Made by a program: the position numbers and the translations under genes. Under the pieces are notes generated by a model that saw nothing but the letters and a program-made list of their open reading frames with translations, was not told the origin of the DNA and searched no databases. A stretch of 64,000 nucleotides of DNA, from assembly GCF_000022545.1 (NCBI RefSeq), contig NC_012883.1:248001-312000 (forward strand), read 5' to 3'. Source of the stretch: Thermococcus sibiricus MM 739 (GTDB taxonomy: Archaea; Methanobacteriota_B; Thermococci; Thermococcales; Thermococcaceae). Below are positions 8,961 through 16,800 of this stretch, piece after piece. The stretch's first letter is position 1. The number at the start of each line of letters is the position of its first letter.

Positions 8961-8998
8961 GCCGAACCCTCGCCCTTCAGGGCGGGGAGGAGGTCAGT
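8820..8998 (+). ncRNA. Probable omega/reRNA region at IS right end
   Basis: In TnpB systems the guide RNA is transcribed from the 3' end of tnpB through the right end of the IS. Here the tnpB tail and right end form a GC-rich stretch, with the CGCCCT/AGGGCG hairpin at 8970-8985, and the guide would be read from DNA just beyond about 8998. The placement follows the known arrangement of the family; transcription is not shown by the sequence. Confidence 0.4.
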
Positions 8999-9535
8999 TT
9001 GAAATCTCTTCACTGCATCTAGGTAAAAGGGAATTGTTGCAAATACTGAGATAAGTTCCGGAATTGCCACTCCTTTTGGGACATCGTAAGCGAAATGAAT
9101 AACCCACGCAACCACTGCAACTGCCAAGGCGGGAAGTGGGAGGTAGCTTTTGAAATATATCCCGTAGGCAATTAGGAACACTGCAAGAGAGAGGAAGAAT
9201 GCCACGGAAACTGCAAAATGAAGTCCCCTGTAAACTTCATCGAAAACTGCCACCAGAATTAGGGTAAATCCAACTAGGAATCCCACCACGGAAAAAGCTT
9301 TGCTAATTTTGTATATGCACAATGTTGAGGTGTAGATTATAAGGGCCCCTCCAAGGCTCAGGCCGAAGTTAAATATTGGTGCAACTGGGCTTTTTGTGGC
9401 ATGCCCGAGGTCGCTTAGGGCGTTGTTTGTGATGCTGAACCAATCTGAGAGAAGTATTGCTATGGCGATTGAGATTAACGGTACAGCTACGGAGAGATAC
9501 GCCAAAGACAGGCAGGGCGTTTTATTTATCTTCAT
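8957..9535 (-). CDS. DUF998-family membrane protein with IS-derived C terminus
   Basis: This is a 192-residue integral membrane protein with six or so hydrophobic segments. The N-terminal pattern (LLSDWFSITNNALSDLGHA) is typical of DUF998, whose function is unknown. The last residues (about TDLLPALKGEGSA) are read from the right-end hairpin of the adjoining IS, so insertion removed the native stop codon and supplied a new one, which overlaps the tnpB stop. Upstream, CTTATATAAG near 9560 is a good TATA box, placing the transcript start close to the ATG (nearly leaderless). Confidence 0.8.
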   Translation of the reverse strand: MKINKTPCLSLAYLSVAVPLISIAIAILLSDWFSITNNALSDLGHATKSPVAPIFNFGLSLGGALIIYTSTLCIYKISKAFSVVGFLVGFTLILVAVFDEVYRGLHFAVSVAFFLSLAVFLIAYGIYFKSYLPLPALAVAVVAWVIHFAYDVPKGVAIPELISVFATIPFYLDAVKRFQTDLLPALKGEGSA

Positions 9536-9601
9536 GGTTTTTAGTTTGTCGCTTAACTTATATAAGGCTTTTTTGAGAGAGGTTAAAAATTAGAAAAATG
9601 G

Positions 9602-10924
9602 CTAAAACTTCAAGACCCTTGCCAAGATCACCAATGGATCCCATACTGGTGCAAATGGTGGGGCATAGGCTAAGTCTGCAAAGAACAAGTCTTTAGTCGT
9701 AAACCCTGCCTGCAGAGCAATTGCAAGGGCATCTACCCTTGGAAGTATTTCCGCTCCTACCGCTTGCAGACCTAGAAGTCTTCCTGTTTCTTTATCCGCC
9801 ACGGCTTTAAGCCATATCTTCTTTGCTCCCGGATAGTAGTGGGGCTTTGTCCTCGCTTCTATAAAAGCCGTTTTGACATCGTAGCCCTCTTTTAGTGCTT
9901 CTCCTTCTGTTAATCCCGTTTTTCCGATCTCCAGATCCATAAATTTAGTTATAGCTGTCCCAAGAACACCCGGAAAGCTTATCTCAGCTCCAGCTATATT
10001 GCTTCCCGCTACATAGCCCATTTTGTTCCCCGGTGGGGCTAATGGTATCCATACCCTTTTACCCGTTATGAGGTGCCTTGTCTCCGCAACGTCCCCAGCT
10101 GCATAGACGTTTTCCACACTTGTCTGCATTTTCTCATTCGTCCATATTGCTCCGGTCTCCCCAATCTTAACCCCCAGCTGTTCTGCAAGCTCGGTGTTTG
10201 GCTTGATTCCTGTGGCTATTATTACCAAATCTGCTTTATACTCTCCCGCATCGGTGATTACTTTCTCTACTCTGTCCTTTCCTTCTATCCTTAGTGTAGA
10301 TTCATTTAGGCGGAGGTTTAGGTGTTCCCTAAGTTTTGCTTCTACTATGTCGGTGATTTCTTTGTCAAAGGTTTTTCTTAAGATCCTCTCGCTCCTTCCA
10401 ATGAGTGTTACGTTTTTCCCTTGAACCACAAAAGCTTCAGCCATCTCAAGTGCTATGTAGCCCGTTCCAATAACCAAAACGTCCCTTACATCGTTCTTTT
10501 CCATGTACTCCCTTATTGCAACAGCATCTGGGGGCAAATCTGCGGTAAAGACTCCCTTCAAGTCAATGCCCTCTATATTCGGAATTCGAGGAGAAGCCCC
10601 GTTTGCGAAAACTAGGTAGTCCCACTCGTAAGTGTGTTCCCCATCTTTTTCCCGTACTCTCACGCTGCCCTGTTCAACTTCTATGACCTCTGCGTTCAAA
10701 TGTAGATCAATCCCTCTCTTTTTAATGAAAAATTCCGGTGGATAGTGCATGAGCTTCTCCTTTGGAGAAATTCCTTCAACTACATATGGCACTCCACATG
10801 GGGCATGACTAACCCATTCAGTCGCTTCAAACACTTTAACGTCCCATTCGGGTTTTAACCTCTTTACCCTTGACGCGGCACTCATCCCAGCCGCTCCGCC
10901 ACCTATGATCACTACTTTTTTCAT
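9602..10924 (-). CDS. CoA-disulfide reductase / NAD(P)H sulfur oxidoreductase
   Basis: This is a flavoprotein of the pyridine nucleotide-disulfide family. In Thermococcales, close relatives reduce elemental sulfur or polysulfide with NAD(P)H in a CoA-dependent manner (Nsr), and also reduce CoA disulfide. The 440-residue protein has the FAD motif [13 protein letters not shown] at the start, the single redox Cys43 in SHAPCGVPY, a second nucleotide-binding motif ([14 protein letters not shown]), the FAD motif VYAAGDVAE and a C-terminal dimerisation domain. The start at 10924 has GGTGAT 4 bases upstream; the ATG at 10936 lacks one. A SurR-type operator lies just upstream, suggesting control by the sulfur-response regulator. 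Confidence 0.92.
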   Translation of the reverse strand: MKKVVIIGGGAAGMSAASRVKRLKPEWDVKVFEATEWVSHAPCGVPYVVEGISPKEKLMHYPPEFFIKKRGIDLHLNAEVIEVEQGSVRVREKDGEHTYEWDYLVFANGASPRIPNIEGIDLKGVFTADLPPDAVAIREYMEKNDVRDVLVIGTGYIALEMAEAFVVQGKNVTLIGRSERILRKTFDKEITDIVEAKLREHLNLRLNESTLRIEGKDRVEKVITDAGEYKADLVIIATGIKPNTELAEQLGVKIGETGAIWTNEKMQTSVENVYAAGDVAETRHLITGKRVWIPLAPPGNKMGYVAGSNIAGAEISFPGVLGTAITKFMDLEIGKTGLTEGEALKEGYDVKTAFIEARTKPHYYPGAKKIWLKAVADKETGRLLGLQAVGAEILPRVDALAIALQAGFTTKDLFFADLAYAPPFAPVWDPLVILARVLKF

Positions 10925-10942
10925 AACCATCACCAAAGAAGG

Positions 10943-10959
10943 GTTGTAAACCTAAGGTT
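10943..10959 (-). promoter_or_regulatory. SurR-type operator at sulfur reductase promoter
   Basis: GTTGTAAACCTAAGGTT exactly fits GTTn3AACn5GTT, the extended site of the Thermococcales redox regulator SurR. On the minus strand the TATA-like TTAATTTTTTAA lies at about 10961-10972. The site therefore falls between the TATA box and the gene, at the expected transcription start, which is a repressing position. Confidence 0.75.
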
Positions 10960-10977
10960 AAAAAATTAATGAAAAAG

Positions 10978-12045
10978 TCAAACATTCAAAGGAAGCCTCA
11001 CGTAATCAAGAACGATTCCATAGCTCTTCTTTATCTCAACGTGCTCAACAAGCTCCTTGAATTCTCCTCCAGCCAGACCATCGCCAATTATTGCACTTCC
11101 TTGGGCAGCTTCTTTTGCCTTTCCTTCCAACCCTCTAAGCTTGACAACTGGAAGATCGAATTTATCCTCAAAGAGATCTTTAACGTCTTTTTTAAGCTCT
11201 TCTATGCGCATAAGCCTGCCCGAGAGTATTATCTCTTTTGCATCCCCCACAACGGCAAGTTCACTCGCAACGGCTTTGAGGAAGCCGTCTTTCATAGCTT
11301 CCCAGGCGTTTGCGAAGGGTTCTTCGTCCAAACGCTTTGCAAACTCTTCCGGTGGCAATATCTTCTCGGCAACTATCATGGAGGCACCTCCCCAGAATAA
11401 GTGTTGCTTTCTGACATTCCCCATTAGGTATGCAACCTCTCCATCCAATGCTCCGCTGTTAACGTAACCTACTCCGGGAAATATGGTGCCCCCAATTCCA
11501 TCTATTATTTTTCCGTTTTTGACTGCTCCAGCGTAGTTGTAGCCAAAGCCAACCTCCAGCAGAACGAAGGAAACTTCACTGTACTCTACCCCAAGTCTCT
11601 TAGCCTGATCGTAGATGCCAAGAACCGTTATGGCCATTTTATCTGCTGTCCCCATGTCAATTTTGTTGTACTTTCTCCACTCGGGAACCGTGGGGAGGTG
11701 AATAACACCGGGAATGAACCACACGTTCATGTTCTTTTCGGCCATCTCGTCTATCATTTTTTGAAGTCCAATGAGAACAGGGATTTCTTTCATTTCTTCT
11801 TCCCTTACAAGTGTCATCTCAAAGCGGTCTCTCTCAGTAAGCTCTTTTATGTGCTTAAGGGGAACACCATATCCGGAGGGGCCAATGATAATGTCTGCGT
11901 TGAAGTCTTCTATTGCCTTGACGATTTTGCTCGGCTCTTCTGCAACCACCTCGCTCGGAAAGCTGAGGTCAAGTTTTATCTTTCCGTTTTCAAGCCCGAT
12001 AGCATCAAAACTTCTCGTACCAGGGTCAACACCTATAACTCTCAT
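10978..12045 (-). CDS. DUF1464 family protein (ASKHA-like kinase fold)
   Basis: This 355-residue protein begins MRVIGVDPGTRSFD, a phosphate-1-like motif of the acetate kinase/sugar kinase/Hsp70 (ASKHA) fold. Later come GGTIFPGVGYVNSGALDGEVA and, near the C terminus, IILSGRLMRI and AAQGSAIIGDGLAGG, which fit a phosphate-2/adenosine arrangement. DUF1464 members have been annotated as predicted butyrate kinase-like, but the substrate is unknown. It ends 53 bases before the sulfur reductase gene on the same strand, a gap that holds that gene's own promoter and SurR site. An upstream GGTGATAAA precedes the ATG. Confidence 0.85.
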   Translation of the reverse strand: MRVIGVDPGTRSFDAIGLENGKIKLDLSFPSEVVAEEPSKIVKAIEDFNADIIIGPSGYGVPLKHIKELTERDRFEMTLVREEEMKEIPVLIGLQKMIDEMAEKNMNVWFIPGVIHLPTVPEWRKYNKIDMGTADKMAITVLGIYDQAKRLGVEYSEVSFVLLEVGFGYNYAGAVKNGKIIDGIGGTIFPGVGYVNSGALDGEVAYLMGNVRKQHLFWGGASMIVAEKILPPEEFAKRLDEEPFANAWEAMKDGFLKAVASELAVVGDAKEIILSGRLMRIEELKKDVKDLFEDKFDLPVVKLRGLEGKAKEAAQGSAIIGDGLAGGEFKELVEHVEIKKSYGIVLDYVRLPLNV

Positions 12046-12086
12046 TTTATCACCAAAAGAAAATAGGCAAGAGGTTTAAAAAATGC

Positions 12087-13244
12087 TCACTTTTTCTCTT
12101 CGATATAGTATCTTCCCTTAACCTTAATGAGCTTGTAAATCTCTCCCTCTTTTACTTCAAACCTCGGTTTTTCGAGTTCAAACGTTTCGTAGCTTTTCAT
12201 GTCCATGAACTGGACTTCTCTTGGTGTTAAGCTCGTAGTCATTGCCTCAAGCCTTTCATGCTCTATTGTGTCTATTTCATCCCGTTTTGCGCTCTTCCAG
12301 TCTTTGTGCTCACTTTCATGTGTCAATAGGTTCTTTAAGAGCATGCCCTTCCCATTAACTTCCTCAACCCGGTACACGTTGCCTTTTTTGTCGCAGACTA
12401 TATCTCCTTTCCTGAACTTTGGAATTCTAATCCTAACGCTCGTCCTGTAGACTTCTTTACTTGTTATTCTGTCTTGTCCAATCAGCTGATAGGCCTCGCT
12501 TATGCTTCCTCCATATCTGTCCCTTATTATCTGAGCAAGCTTTCTTGCTGCAGCAGTTGAACCCATGTAAAAGTCTAAGCCTTCTTCTTTTTCTACCGTA
12601 TCTTGAATGAATCCCATTCTATCCCGCTTCATAATTTCGTCAACCTTCTCTTCAACGAGCTTTGAAATTTCGTCTTTCTCTTCTTTTGTTAGTACTCTAT
12701 CTTCAGCTCTAGCTTGTAAAATTGCTTCAAAGTAACCTCCAAGGAACTTTTGACATCTCGGACAAACCGTCTGCCTCACATAAACTGTGACAATCTTTTT
12801 CTCATGATGAAGTTCCTTTTGCATTTCATGGATTCTTGCTTTAATCTCCACTTCGTAGTTAATTATTGCTGGGAAGTATTCGACATGCCATTCAAGGGGC
12901 TGAAAACTTACGTGGGCAGTTCCTATGGAGAGCTCTTCAATTTCCTCAAGCTCCTCTCTCGGAGCTATTTTTATACTCTTGACTCTTTCGTTGAGGGCAA
13001 GGTTCTCAATGAGGGCATTATCTGCCACTTCAAAGATAAGCTCCTCAAGATTGTAAGTCTTTGGATCAACCCAAGTGCCTTTAACCTTATAGCTTCCGCA
13101 GTTTTGACAGAGCTCGGTATTTATTTCATCCTCTATGAGAAGCACAGGGTTCTCCTTTCTAAAACAAACCTGACAGAGGCCATCTATTAATGGGCCCCCT
13201 TCATTCTCGCTAATCCCACACCTGTAGCAGAACCTTTCGCTCAT
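12087..13244 (-). CDS. nmd3: Nmd3-family ribosome biogenesis protein
   Basis: This is the archaeal homologue of eukaryotic Nmd3, which in eukaryotes is the export adaptor of the 60S subunit; in archaea it is expected to act in large-subunit maturation. The protein has 385 residues with N-terminal zinc-binding pairs: Cys6/Cys9 (CYRC), Cys24/Cys27 (CQVC), CQNC about 20 residues on, and a later CPRC in the VRQTVCPRCQKFLGG segment. The C-terminal half (RIRIPKFRKGDIVCDKKGN) is the OB/SH3-like part. The start at 13244 has GGTGAG 5 bases upstream; the ATG at 13256 is less well placed. Confidence 0.9.
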   Translation of the reverse strand: MSERFCYRCGISENEGGPLIDGLCQVCFRKENPVLLIEDEINTELCQNCGSYKVKGTWVDPKTYNLEELIFEVADNALIENLALNERVKSIKIAPREELEEIEELSIGTAHVSFQPLEWHVEYFPAIINYEVEIKARIHEMQKELHHEKKIVTVYVRQTVCPRCQKFLGGYFEAILQARAEDRVLTKEEKDEISKLVEEKVDEIMKRDRMGFIQDTVEKEEGLDFYMGSTAAARKLAQIIRDRYGGSISEAYQLIGQDRITSKEVYRTSVRIRIPKFRKGDIVCDKKGNVYRVEEVNGKGMLLKNLLTHESEHKDWKSAKRDEIDTIEHERLEAMTTSLTPREVQFMDMKSYETFELEKPRFEVKEGEIYKLIKVKGRYYIEEKK

Positions 13245-13334
13245 TCTTCTCACCACTACCAGCTGAGATTCAATGATTAAAAACTTAACTTCTTGGCAAA
13301 ATTTTTATGAAGTTTAGCATAAGAAAAACGGGGG

Positions 13335-13409
13335 ATGAAATCTCTTATCGGGGAATTTAGGGGGAGAAAAAGTGTTCTATGCCTTGGATGTTGTGGAGAT
13401 AGAAAATAG
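13335..13409 (+). other. Short unassigned open frame between nmd3 and DUF424
   Basis: After GGGGG, an ATG opens a 24-residue frame (MKSLIGEFRGRKSVLCLGCC...). Just after it, a second frame continues as KVFYALDVVEIENRALVARY to a stop at about 13451. Together they may be the frameshifted remains of one small gene, or chance. A TATA-like AATTTTTATGAA lies upstream. No family is recognised. Confidence 0.2.
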
Positions 13410-13446
13410 GGCCCTGGTTGCGAGATACTCTCCGTGGTGCATCTCT

Positions 13447-13746
13447 TCATAACAACTTTGCCATCTGGGCATGGGGGATGCCTTGGACTCTCAACACTCT
13501 CTCGGGATCAACGTAGCCCAGGTCAATAGCCTTTTTTACGCATCTCTCTCCTGTGAGATTTGCTATCGTTGCGTCTTCCAACAGTTCTTCCAGCACATCA
13601 ATTTCCTTCAGCTCGCCCTTGTAAAATCTCTCTTTTACTTCCAATTTAAGCTCCCCTTCTCTGAATGTTTTGCCTAGGAGTTCCTCATCACATGCAGCAA
13701 CAAGGACTTCTCCTTGAACGCGGTAAACTTTAATGTAGATTTTCAT
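13447..13746 (-). CDS. DUF424 family protein
   Basis: This 99-residue protein (start MKIYIKVYRVQGEVLVAACD) has the size and pattern of archaeal DUF424, including LLGKTFREGELKLEV and the GERCVKKAIDLGYVDPERVL end region. Function is unknown; in many archaea the family is found near translation genes, and here it is next to nmd3. The ATG at 13746 has GTGAT 5 bases upstream, whereas the ATG at 13755 is too close to it. Confidence 0.85.
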   Translation of the reverse strand: MKIYIKVYRVQGEVLVAACDEELLGKTFREGELKLEVKERFYKGELKEIDVLEELLEDATIANLTGERCVKKAIDLGYVDPERVLRVQGIPHAQMAKLL

Positions 13747-13854
13747 AAGTATCACAAAAGAAAAGGGAAACTGAGGTTTAAAAATTTAATTAATAAGGCA
13801 GATAATACCTTGAAATTTTATAAAAAGAGGGGAATATTAAAAAATTAAAAGATT

Positions 13855-16800
13855 TTAAGAACCTTCTATTTCTTCTATAGCTTTCTCAAGGACTTTTATG
13901 GCATTTCTTATGTTTAAATATGCGTTTCTTAGAGGTACTATTAATCTCATGTCTCCTAAGTATGGAGGTATGTGGTAGTCACTCATTTCTATTGCAGAGT
14001 TGTAGTATCTAGCAGCTGTTTGATTGAGTGTTAATGCTTGTTGTAATGTGTCATTACTAACTCCCAGGTCTAGAGCTTCGTTATAGAGTTTGTTAAACTT
14101 GAATACTTGTGCCCGATAGGAGACGTAATAGAAATAGTTTAATTGAAGTATAAGTTCCTGTCCTGTGAGTGAGTATAACACTAGGATTTGTGTTCTGTTG
14201 GCAGGAGAGGTTATCTGGACTTGTACCTTAAGGGCTCTTGTTTCTGGTAACTCTATAAGGGTTCTTGATAGTTCCTGTCCCCCAGAGATTCTTAAGTAGT
14301 ATCCCGGCCTGTCTTTAGGAATGTCGATGAATACGGTCACTATAGCACCGTTTTCACCTTCTAAAGTTGTTTCTACTTTCTTTCCACCAACAGTGTTCAC
14401 TTGAACTATTTCGGCAAATCCTATGCTTTCACTGAATAATGCTTTTTTACTCTTAAGTTCATTTCCAAATGTAGTCTCTTCGTAAGCTTGGGCATAGACT
14501 AATTCTTCGTTGTTTTCTATGTTCATGTCGTAGGGAGCATTTACAACAAATTTGTACTCATGTAATAGGGAATCCATCATAGGTATGCTGAAGGTCACAT
14601 TGTATATTTCTCCTGGGGCAATAGTTGGTATTGATACTTGAATATCAGTTGGAACATTATCTCTTACGACCCTCACCTCGACATCTGTGGCATTACTGAG
14701 TCCTTCGTTTGTTACGTAGATAGTTACATTGTAAATACCATCTACATATGGCACACCACTAGTTTCAACTCCTGCGATTTTAACATCATAGGGCGAAGGT
14801 GTTAATACAACCGGTACTTGGAAGAGGAGTGGATTCTTGTTTGTCCCGATGAGGATTATACCATTAAGCGGTAATGTGGCATTCATATGTTCCTCTGTTA
14901 AATTATAAGCAGCAGTTATGGTATAAGTTCCATTGAATTCTGTGATATTCTTGACCTGAAGTTCTGTTCCGTCTATTGTTGTAATCTTCAAGTCGTAAGT
15001 AGCGCTTCCTGGAGCAGGGTTAGACCATGAGTAAACTTCGATAACATATTGACCAGGAGTGGGGAAGTCAAGTGTGACCGTTTCATCTGAAGTTGCGGTT
15101 GTTGAGCTTCCTACTTCGATGAGAGTACCACTCTCGTTGTAGTATACATAAAGATCTAAGTCAAGGCCCGCAAGTTCGTCCCAGACACTATTGAGTTCTA
15201 CGTCAAGAATTGGTGAGGTAGCTACGTTTACGGCATAATAATGAGAGTCTCCAGTAGATGGTGCTATTACGTTACTGTAAGCCCTTGGAGTACTAAATCC
15301 AAAAGCTGTCGCTGTAATATTTCCGGCACATGCTGGGAGTTCAACTATGAATGTATTCTCTCCAGTTTGTGAATCAAGAGTCGCTACCCATCTCTCGGGA
15401 TATATTTTAGCAAGACCTACCTTTCCGGAGAATGTTTCATAGTTCTTAGTGCCGTTAAGGAGTACATTATGTAACAATATGGCATTTAGTCCATTGATAG
15501 CTTTTGCTCCTATCAGCTCTTCTGTATCTCCACTGGTAGTCTGATAAAGGAATAATCCAGCACTTACGTAGGCATCATCGCTTCCGCCTATTTCTTTTAG
15601 TGTATATGGCCCAAATATATCCGGATATGTTGTACTCCACTCATCTAAAATGGGACCAAGTAGATGTAAGTTTATATCTGTCATTTCATTTTCCCAGTCT
15701 AAGTCAACTAGTACGTAGCTTCCTTCTTCACTTTCTGGAATATTGAAGTGGAAAACTCTCCAGTCACCGCTTTCGTATCTCCATCCCCAATCGAAGGTAC
15801 CATAGACATTGCTGTTGTCATAGAGACCCGTTGCATTTGAGTTCCCTCCAAAGGTGAAGTTTGGAGTAGGTGATGCAACTGTAATACTTATTGGAATAAC
15901 GGTTTCATGGTCATTGTACCTGAGGTAGATAGCTCCTCCATATGTTCCAAATTCTGCATCACTTGGTACACTAGCTGTTGCTTTAAACGTTGCCTTTTGG
16001 TTGGGTTCTACAGTTAGTGTGTTCTTGTCCAACTTGATCCAGGTCCAAGGAACTCTCTTGTAGAACTCAAGCTTGAGCTTTGCTGGGTAGGTATAGGACC
16101 TCCAAAGATCTCTAATTTGTACCCACAAGTCATCGTGCATTTTTTCTAGTGGGTTTCCTACAGCTGCCCATGTAGTGGTTCCTTCATTAAGTCCTTGTTG
16201 TAATAGATTAAGCGTTGGAGTCCCATCTACGTAGGTGACGTCGAATATTCTGAACCATGGATACGCGTCAGAGGAATAATCCATGTTGGGATCAAAGTAT
16301 TGATAACTCGTGTATAACGTTACTTTCATTAACTCTGTTCCGTTAGGTATTAAGCTCCCTATTGAGTAGTATGCAAATGAATTCCCTACTACGTCTAGTT
16401 CTACTTCTCCAATTTTTTGGAATATTTCAGCGGAGATTTCAACAGTCACATTTTCATTTGGATTTATGTTTTCTACTGTAAATGTTTTAGAGGCACTTTC
16501 TCCTGGGTAAAGTACATTAGCAAACATTGGATAGTTAGTCTTACCAGCCTGCCAGGAGGAAGGTGAAACTTTAATCCCTTCTTGATTCATTGCGAGCTTA
16601 ACTGCTCTATAGGCATCTAAGAATCCCGCCCCTTGGCTGAAGACGTCATGGTTAACGTTCTTTGCTGTACTCATTAGTATCTCTTTTACCTCATGGGCAG
16701 TTGGCCACCTTCCATGGCTTTCATAGAAAGCTTCGTAAACTAAAGCTGCGATACCAGCAGCCATTGGTGTAGCCAGGCTTGTTCCACTCCATAGATCCGC

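Larger units (their letters stand above)
7130..8998 (+). mobile_element. IS200/IS605-family insertion sequence with tnpA and tnpB
   Basis: The element comprises tnpA (HUH Y1 transposase), then tnpB (RuvC nuclease), flanked by hairpin-forming ends. The right end at 8966-8993 carries a strong CGCCCT-TC-AGGGCG stem within CCCTCGCCCTTCAGGGCGGG. A related but weaker sequence at about 7135-7160 (TCCTTTAGGGCGGGGA) marks the left end. Exact borders cannot be fixed, because this family makes no target duplication or terminal inverted repeats. The right end runs into the 3' end of the DUF998 gene on the opposite strand. Both genes look largely intact. Confidence 0.85.

Noticed and set aside
11771-12079. 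Plus-strand open frame opposite the DUF1464 gene
   Set aside because: It is serine-rich, as expected for an antisense reading of the coding strand, and lacks start signals.
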